A stretch of 64,000 nucleotides of DNA from Jeotgalicoccus aerolatus (GTDB lineage Bacteria > Bacillota > Bacilli > Staphylococcales > Salinicoccaceae), in contig NZ_BMCN01000001.1 of assembly GCF_014635205.1 (NCBI RefSeq), forward strand, positions 248,001 through 312,000, in the 5' to 3' direction. The stretch's first letter is position 1; every line of letters begins with the position of its first letter. Shown here in pieces: positions 58,547 to 64,000 of the stretch. The notes beneath the pieces were generated by a model that made no database searches, had not been told where the DNA came from, and worked only from the letters and a program-made list of their open reading frames with translations. The position numbers and the translations under genes are program-made.

Positions 58547-58885
58547 TTACTGCTTGTTTTCAATATTATAATTAATGACTTCTTTTGCAATCATAGCGAG
58601 CAGACTTATCATAATCCCCACACCAACGAGTAAATACATCATTGTGAATATTTTTCCTGTGCTGGTAGAAGGACTGACTCCAGCTTCTACACCTGTCGGG
58701 ATAAGACTGACTACTCCGAAGTAAACTGCATCAAGCACATGCCATCCCTCTACCTGAGTATAAAATAATGTGCCGGACAGCAGTATTAAAAATAATGTAA
58801 GCAGCAGGGACTGAAAAACTGGCCTTGCCATGGCTTTCCCGAGGGCTTTAAGTAAACGGGCAGCAGTTAAGAAAAATGAAATCAT
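58547..58885 (-). CDS. Two-helix ion channel-like protein with atypical filter
   Basis: 112 residues: TM1 (about 24-42), a pore-loop-like segment (AVYFGVVSLIPTGVEAGVSPSTSTGKIFT) and TM2 (82-102). The layout matches the Ion_trans_2 (PF07885) fold. The place of the K+ filter TVGYG is taken by PTGVEAG, one residue longer, so K+ selectivity is doubtful. TTAAAAAGGAAG on the minus strand is the ribosome-binding site. Confidence 0.8.
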   Translation of the reverse strand: MISFFLTAARLLKALGKAMARPVFQSLLLTLFLILLSGTLFYTQVEGWHVLDAVYFGVVSLIPTGVEAGVSPSTSTGKIFTMMYLLVGVGIMISLLAMIAKEVINYNIENKQ

Positions 58886-59056
58886 AGTTTTACTTCCTTT
58901 TTAAGAAAATGTAATGAATTGTTAAATAATATTATATCATCAGCATATGCTGAAACAAAAGATTCGGAAAAAGAAAATTTTTAAATTTATAGGGATAAAC
59001 GGTGAACTTGGTATAATAGATTGGACATTAATTTAATAGTAAATGGGGAATTTATT

Positions 59057-59173
59057 ATGCCAAGAAGAACCTATGATAAACAATTTAATATTCAAGCCGT
59101 TAAGTTAGTTATGGACGGCGAGTTTTCAGTTAAAGAAGTATCAGAACAATTAGAAGTCATCATAACATTTTAG
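59057..59173 (+). mobile_element. Truncated IS3-family orfA (transposase N-terminus)
   Basis: 38 codons: PRRTYDKQF and AVKLVMDGEFSVKEVSEQLEV are the N-terminal helix-turn-helix of an IS3/IS150-type OrfA. The frame then runs out at TAG, and the rest of orfA, the whole of orfB and any clear right end are missing. TATAAT at about 59012 and a GGGGAA ribosome-binding site precede it. It is an insertion-sequence stub left by a deletion. Confidence 0.85.
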
Positions 59174-59288
59174 CAGTTACACCTGGATTCGGTGTTTTAT
59201 ATGCAATTTCCCATTTTTAATCATATTATATGATATTTTGCACTGATTCAGGCGATAACTTGTACTATAATTAAGAAGCTTCAATTTT

Positions 59289-59299
59289 TCAGGTCCTGA
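59289..59299. promoter_or_regulatory. Palindrome between the brnQ -10 and its start
   Basis: TCAGG-T-CCTGA, with A/T flanks that extend the pairing, lies about 20 bases after a TATAAT (59266-59271). Possible operator; regulator unknown. A partial similarity to the CodY box was considered but is weak. Confidence 0.35.
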
Positions 59300-59396
59300 G
59301 AAGAAAACAGGGCAGATGCTAAGCGTGTCTAAAAGTCACAATACTTATGAGAATTTGGACACAGTATTTATTTAAACAAAGTTCAGGAGGCTTATA

Positions 59397-60716
59397 ATGA
59401 GTCGAATCAATGTTTTATTTATAGGATTCATGCTTTTCTCTTTATTTTTTGGCGCTGGCAATCTTATTTTCCCGCCTCTGTTAGGCTGGGAATCCGGGGA
59501 CAATTTTGGGCCTGCGATTACTGGTTTTCTCATCACAGGTGTTCTTTTACCGTTTCTGGCCGTCATGGCTGTAGCACTGGAAGATAACGGTTTAATCTCC
59601 ATGGGGAGCCGTGTGCACTATATTTTCGGCATCGTCTTTGCTATCATTATTTATCTTTCTATTGGTGCTTTTTATGGAATTCCCCGTGCTTCCAGCGTGG
59701 CTTATGAATTAGGTTTCCAGCAGATTTTTAAAATTGATGGCAGATGGGGCGTTTTTGTATTTTCACTGATATTTTTCACTATTACATATTTAATCAGTTT
59801 AAATCCTAAAAAAATTGTGAACCGCATCGGGCAATATCTGACACCCATTTTACTGCTTGTTTTAGCTGTGCTTGTCATCCAGTCTTTTATGACATTTGAG
59901 AACGTTTCCTCACCAGCTGCTGGAAAGTACGCATCGGCGCCTCTGGTTGCCGGAATCCTGGAAGGATATTTCACGATGGATGCGGTCGCAGCCCTGGCGT
60001 TCGGAATTGTCATCATCAATGCGCTGAAAGATAAAGGTGCAGCATCCAAAAAGGAACTCGTCAAGGGGACGCTTGTCTCTGCTCTTGTAGCCGGGACAGG
60101 TCTCGTTGCGGTTTACTTTTCTTTAGGCTGGATTGGCCGTGTGATCCCGGGAGAGACCAGCTTTCAAAACGGCGCTGAAATCTTAACCTCTGCATCAGGT
60201 ATCTTATTTGTTACCAGCGGAAATATTTTGTTTGGTCTTATCGTCATGCTCGCATGTCTCACTACATGCGTCGGACTCATCAATGCCTGCTCAAGTTTTT
60301 TTAACGAAATTTATCCAAGGCTGTCTTATTCCCACTATGTTACTATTTTTGTCATCATTGGGTTACTGGTATCCAACTTAGGCTTAAATATGATTTTGCA
60401 TGTGGCAGTGCCTTTATTGAGTTTCATCTATCCTATCGCCATTATTCTGATTATTCTCAGTTTGTTAGAGCATATTACCGGAAAGAGCAAAACAATGTTC
60501 CAGCTTGCGGTAGCTGTGACAGCTTTCTATGCACTGTACGAAGCATTGGTCAGCATCGGGTTTGAACTGGAATTCCTCACCGGCCTGTTAGATATCGCTC
60601 CCTTCTTTGAACAGGGACTCGGCTGGGTGCTTCCCGGCTTTCTTGCAGCCATGATCGGTTACGGAATAGATGCAATTAAGAACAAGCCTGTCGATAAATC
60701 CCGACAGAATGAGTAA
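59397..60716 (+). CDS. brnQ: Branched-chain amino acid:cation symporter BrnQ (LIVCS family)
   Basis: 439 residues with 12 hydrophobic segments. Family hallmarks are FFGAGNLIFPPLLG near the N-terminus and the helix 6-8 region GYFTMDAVAALAFGIVIINAL. It imports Ile, Leu and Val with Na+ or H+. CAGGAGG precedes the ATG. Base composition is like the core genome, unlike the capsule genes. Confidence 0.95.
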   Translation: MSRINVLFIGFMLFSLFFGAGNLIFPPLLGWESGDNFGPAITGFLITGVLLPFLAVMAVALEDNGLISMGSRVHYIFGIVFAIIIYLSIGAFYGIPRASSVAYELGFQQIFKIDGRWGVFVFSLIFFTITYLISLNPKKIVNRIGQYLTPILLLVLAVLVIQSFMTFENVSSPAAGKYASAPLVAGILEGYFTMDAVAALAFGIVIINALKDKGAASKKELVKGTLVSALVAGTGLVAVYFSLGWIGRVIPGETSFQNGAEILTSASGILFVTSGNILFGLIVMLACLTTCVGLINACSSFFNEIYPRLSYSHYVTIFVIIGLLVSNLGLNMILHVAVPLLSFIYPIAIILIILSLLEHITGKSKTMFQLAVAVTAFYALYEALVSIGFELEFLTGLLDIAPFFEQGLGWVLPGFLAAMIGYGIDAIKNKPVDKSRQNE

Positions 60717-60807
60717 TTATAAAATCAGTTTGATTACAGTCAGCGCTTTACCTTTAAGCAGATAAAAAATAAGCCTGGCAATGACCAGACTCATCATCAG
60801 TCCAATA

Positions 60808-62235
60808 TTAATTCGACGTCGGACTGGAAGCGTATTTCGCATATTTGGAATCTAAAGTATTCGCAAGTATGGCCGTTTCAAAGCCGAAGGCGCGCATGAC
60901 TAAAAGATGGACTTTCGCCTGGGTCAGCGTATAGACAAACCACGGCAGGGTCGGTTCATATTCATGAATCGCGACCAGCACTTCGTTTGTATCAAGAATT
61001 CTTCTGAACTCCAGGCGCGCCCGTCCGTCTTTTCTTTCCTGAGAAAACCTGCCGCCTTTAATATAGTAGAGAATCCGGTCTTCATACGATCGTTCTTCCG
61101 AGCGTTCCAGTATCAGAATCGGATTGTTAAAGAAGGGCAGGGTAATGGATGTTTCAGCATTCTGGACCTGTGTGGTAATGAACTTACCGCCGATTCTCGA
61201 CAGCCAGTTGACGTAATAGTCCGCTGTATCATCGATGGACCACTGTTCCGGTATGCGTATACGCTGGACGGATTTCACATCATTTTTTTCAAGATCTATT
61301 CTACTCACAAACTCCGGAGCAGACGGGGTATTCTGATCCATTTCACCGTCAAGCGCAATTTGAACACTTTCTTTAAAGGTTGTCGGCGCATTCGAAATCC
61401 CTTCGACATAATTCTTTTTGCTCATGACCATATTGTGCGACAGACTCTCCAGTAACGGATAGACCATTTCTTTTGGTTTCTGGGCAATCAGCCGTACCCA
61501 TAACTTCGACAGGAAGATGGGTATAATCGGCAAATCCATCATCGGCAGTTTTTTACCTACAACTTCCGCTGTCTCCTGGAATAATTCTTTGTAAGTTTTC
61601 TCTTTTGGCCCGCCGATATCGATGGACTCATTTGCTTTCGGCTGACGTTTTACGACTTTCGATAAGCCTGTAATCACATCTTTTAAAGCAACCGGATGCG
61701 TCCGGTTATATGCCCATGCTGGCAATACTAAAGCGGGCAGCCGTTTAACGAGGTTATACAGTATCGGGAAAGATGACCCTTTTGGTCCGACAATGAGACC
61801 CGCTCTTAAAGTGGATACCGGAATCCCGTAGGAACCGAGAATTTTTTCGCACTCGAGCCGGCTGGATAAGTGTTCTGACAACTTATCGTCATCGGGTATA
61901 ATCCCGCTTAAGTAGATAATCCGCTTCACACCTTTACGTTTCGCTGCCCATGCAAAATTATCTGCGAGGATGGCGTCCATATCCTTAAACTTCGCCTGGG
62001 AGAGTTTGGAAGACGGCTGCATAGAGTGGACTAAATATATCGCGATATCAATATCTTCCATAACATTTTCTATATCGATCTGAGAATATAAGTCCGCTTC
62101 TTTCCAGGTTACATTCTGTTCATCTTCTTTATTTTTTGTATTCCTTGAAATGGCAACAATCTCGTGATCATCTTTCAGACTCTCTAGTAAATTGCCGCCG
62201 ATGTAGCCCGATGCCCCGGTTAACAAGATTTTCAT
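60808..62235 (-). CDS. NAD(P)-binding SDR fused to DUF2867
   Basis: 475 residues from ATG 62235, with AAGGAGTGAG just upstream; the frame remains open a further 333 bases but this is antisense to a dehydrogenase pseudogene and has no start. The N-terminal atypical SDR has LLTGASGYIGGNLLESL and IIYLSGIIP; the C-terminal DUF2867 domain has WYVYT-like TLPWFVYTLTQAKVHLLVM near the end. Predicted soluble oxidoreductase; substrate unknown. Confidence 0.88.
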   Translation of the reverse strand: MKILLTGASGYIGGNLLESLKDDHEIVAISRNTKNKEDEQNVTWKEADLYSQIDIENVMEDIDIAIYLVHSMQPSSKLSQAKFKDMDAILADNFAWAAKRKGVKRIIYLSGIIPDDDKLSEHLSSRLECEKILGSYGIPVSTLRAGLIVGPKGSSFPILYNLVKRLPALVLPAWAYNRTHPVALKDVITGLSKVVKRQPKANESIDIGGPKEKTYKELFQETAEVVGKKLPMMDLPIIPIFLSKLWVRLIAQKPKEMVYPLLESLSHNMVMSKKNYVEGISNAPTTFKESVQIALDGEMDQNTPSAPEFVSRIDLEKNDVKSVQRIRIPEQWSIDDTADYYVNWLSRIGGKFITTQVQNAETSITLPFFNNPILILERSEERSYEDRILYYIKGGRFSQERKDGRARLEFRRILDTNEVLVAIHEYEPTLPWFVYTLTQAKVHLLVMRAFGFETAILANTLDSKYAKYASSPTSN

Positions 62236-62371
62236 CTTCTCACTCCTTAAACTTAATATCTTATACTTATACCCGTACTTATAAAAAACAGTCTTTATAG
62301 AGTGAAATGTGCAGCGGAATATAAACTGCTTTGTTTGTAAAATTGATGAATAGAAGGAGGAGTGATTATCA

Positions 62372-63129
62372 AGGGTTAAATACGATTTTACATAAAAGAC
62401 TGTTATAATTACGGGTGCTACAGGTGATGTTGGAAAATCAACAGCAAAAGGATTTGGAGAAAGCGGTGCGAATGTTGTCATCGGTGATATTGATGAACGT
62501 GCAAAAGACACAGTGAAATTAATTGAAGATATTGGCGGCAAAGGCATTTTCGTTAAAGCCGACGTCACAAAGCCAAAGGATGTTCAAAACCTCTTTAAGA
62601 CAGCAGTGGATACCTACGGCGGTTTAGATCATGCATTTAATAACGCAGGCGTCTTAAAAAAATCCTATAAATTTTCCGATATTCCTGTAGAGGATTACGA
62701 TACAGTCATGGCTGTTGATGCTAAAGGTGTATTCTTAACGACTAAATATGAGATTGATTATATGAGAAAAAAGGCGGCGGTTCTATCGTCAACACGGCAT
62801 CCGTTGCAGGAATGGTTGCAGACCCTGAGATGACGCCGTACATTGCAGCAAAACACGCAGTAATCGGTTTAACTAAATCAGCAGGATTTGACCATGCCAA
62901 AGAAGGCATTCGTGTTAATGCACTTGCTCCAGGTCTTACAGAAACAGAAATGACTCAAGCTTGGAAAGACGACCCGGAAAAATGGGCGCAAATGACAGGC
63001 GGCAACCCAATGAATACTGCAGCCCAGCCAGAAGATATTGCGGATATGGTTTTATTCTTATGCTCTGACTCAGCTAAATTTGCTAATGCACAGACATTCA
63101 CTGTCGATGGCGGACAAACAGCACATTAA
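62372..63129 (+). pseudogene. Short-chain dehydrogenase with three lesions
   Basis: Classical SDR similarity is continuous (IITGATGDVGKSTA, NNAGV, YIAAKHAV, NALAPGLTETEM, VDGGQ) but the gene is dead. The expected ATG is AGG (62372), codon 8 is TAA (62393-62395), and one base is missing in the A-run at 62767-62772, shifting VNTASVAG and the Tyr-Lys active site to another frame. A strong AGAAGGAGG ribosome-binding site and a terminator are kept. The A-run deletion alone could be a sequencing error, but not the set. Confidence 0.85.
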
Positions 63130-63137
63130 TTGAATAT

Positions 63138-63174
63138 AAGCCTCCGATTCAGAACACTGGATTGGAGGTCTTTT
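63138..63174 (+). terminator. Terminator after the SDR pseudogene
   Basis: GCCTCCGAT and ATTGGAGGT pair with a G-U and are followed by CTTTTC. Confidence 0.7.
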
Positions 63175-63273
63175 CGTATTTACTTGACGGGTAATTTCTG
63201 TAGTGATTAAATATGATAGAAAGACTATCAAAATATAATTTGTATTTATTATTGGGAATGAGGAGAGGGAGAC

Positions 63274-64000
63274 ATGGGAAGATTAACAGATAAGGTTGCT
63301 GTCATTACAGGAAGCGGTTCGGGCATCGGCAGACAAATTGCTTTAACTTACGCAAGAGAAGGCGCAAAAATTGTCGTTGCTGATTTTAATGAAGAGGGTA
63401 TGGACCAGACCGTCAGCCAGCTGAAAGAAATGGGTGCTGAAGCCATTTGAATTAAGGTAGATGTGACCGTTGAAGATAATATCGCGTCAATGATTGATCA
63501 GACAGTCGAAGCCTTCGGGACAGTCGATGTTTTGGTAAACAATGCAGGAATTTCAGATAATATGCTCGCTGCAAGCAACGTTACCGATGATGTGTGGGAA
63601 CGGGTTATGAATATCAACGTAACAAGTGTCATGCGGGCTACGCGTAAAGTACTGCCGATTTTCCAAGAGAAAGGTCAAGGAAATATTATTAATATGGCAT
63701 CAATCTCCGGTTTAACAGGCTGCCGCGGGGGATTGGCTTATACTGCATCCAAACATGCGGTGATCGGTATGACAAAAAACGTCGCGTCACAATATGGACC
63801 GGACAACATCCGTTGCAACGCTATCAGACCTGCACATGTGCCTACACCGCTGACAACGAATATGTCGAACATCGACACCTTTGGTATGGAAGTCGCGACA
63901 CGCGGTGTCAATATGATGACCAAGGCGGGCACTACAGAAGAAATCGCCAATATCGCGCTCTTTCCTGCGTCCGATGAATCCGCTTATATTAACGGCGTCA
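63274..64000 (+). pseudogene. Second short-chain dehydrogenase with in-frame TGA, cut by window end
   Basis: Starts well (AGGAGAGGGAG, ATG). The SDR motifs are TGSGSGIGRQ, NNAGIS, NMASISG and YTASKHAV with the catalytic Tyr and Lys. Codon 59 (63448-63450) is TGA where homologues usually carry glycine (AIGIKVDV-like), consistent with GGA to TGA. The rest of the frame is open to the window edge. Some motif residues are also unusual (ALFPASDES for ALFLASDES). Confidence 0.8.

Noticed and set aside
59057-59396. Complete insertion sequence
   Set aside because: Only 38 codons of orfA remain. No orfB and no matching inverted terminal repeats were found; GTGTC...GACAC at about 59324-59356 does not match the left side.
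60717-60796. 26-codon hydrophobic ORF on the minus strand after the SDR-DUF2867 gene
   Set aside because: No ribosome-binding site and too short to separate from chance.
62236-62568. N-terminal extension of the SDR-DUF2867 protein
   Set aside because: The extension is antisense to the dehydrogenase pseudogene. The proper start has AAGGAGTGAG and the Rossmann motif starts there.

Overview
The window is a chromosome segment of a low-to-mid GC, Gram-positive coccus of the Staphylococcaceae, most likely near Jeotgalicoccus, Salinicoccus or Nosocomiicoccus. The block tig-clpX-engB-hemAXCDBL followed by valS-folC has the Staphylococcus gene order. A membrane-anchored cytochrome c and a CYP152-type P450 point away from Staphylococcus proper and towards Jeotgalicoccus-like relatives. 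The genus is inferred from gene content, not proven.

Layout. 1-1.4 kb: the 3' end of an LPXTG wall-anchored protein, tRNA-Arg(CCT) and a gene-remnant stretch. 1.4-13.1 kb: a Nudix hydrolase, a helical-repeat protein, trigger factor, ClpX, EngB, the complete hem operon from glutamyl-tRNA to glutamate-1-semialdehyde aminotransferase, then a cytochrome c that uses the heme. 13.2-20.5 kb: an MFS efflux pump, nine tandem copies of a 41-bp hairpin repeat, an AbrB-family (PF05145) permease, a T-box leader with valS, and folC. 20.5-31.4 kb: mscL, aconitase, plsY, topoisomerase IV (parE with a LexA-like box, then parC), an amino-acid:cation symporter and a KtrA/C-type K+ regulator. 31.6-38.3 kb: small accessory genes, including a FusB-family EF-G-binding protein behind a leader peptide and long hairpin, a DUF1002 secreted protein, a small protein with an RNxxxH (HEPN-like) motif and an LCP ligase.

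38.4-55.0 kb is a Wzx/Wzy-type capsule locus of 15 co-directional genes. It contains homologues of Staphylococcus aureus capA-B-C-D, M-N-L and E-F-G, in a different order. Together these predict D-FucNAc-1-P priming and L-FucNAc addition. The serotype-like part is two more glycosyltransferases, a flippase, a TviB/WbpO-type UDP-sugar dehydrogenase and a polymerase. Base composition becomes markedly AT-rich towards its 3' end.

55.0-64.0 kb looks like a decay zone. It holds 1.2 kb without an intact gene, a CYP152 P450 interrupted by a single TAG, an alpha/beta-hydrolase stub, an IS3 orfA stub and two short-chain dehydrogenases disabled by different point lesions. These lie among intact genes for a DUF218 protein, a two-helix channel with an unusual filter, BrnQ and an SDR-DUF2867 protein. 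All coordinates, motifs and lesions were read by eye; no database search was possible.
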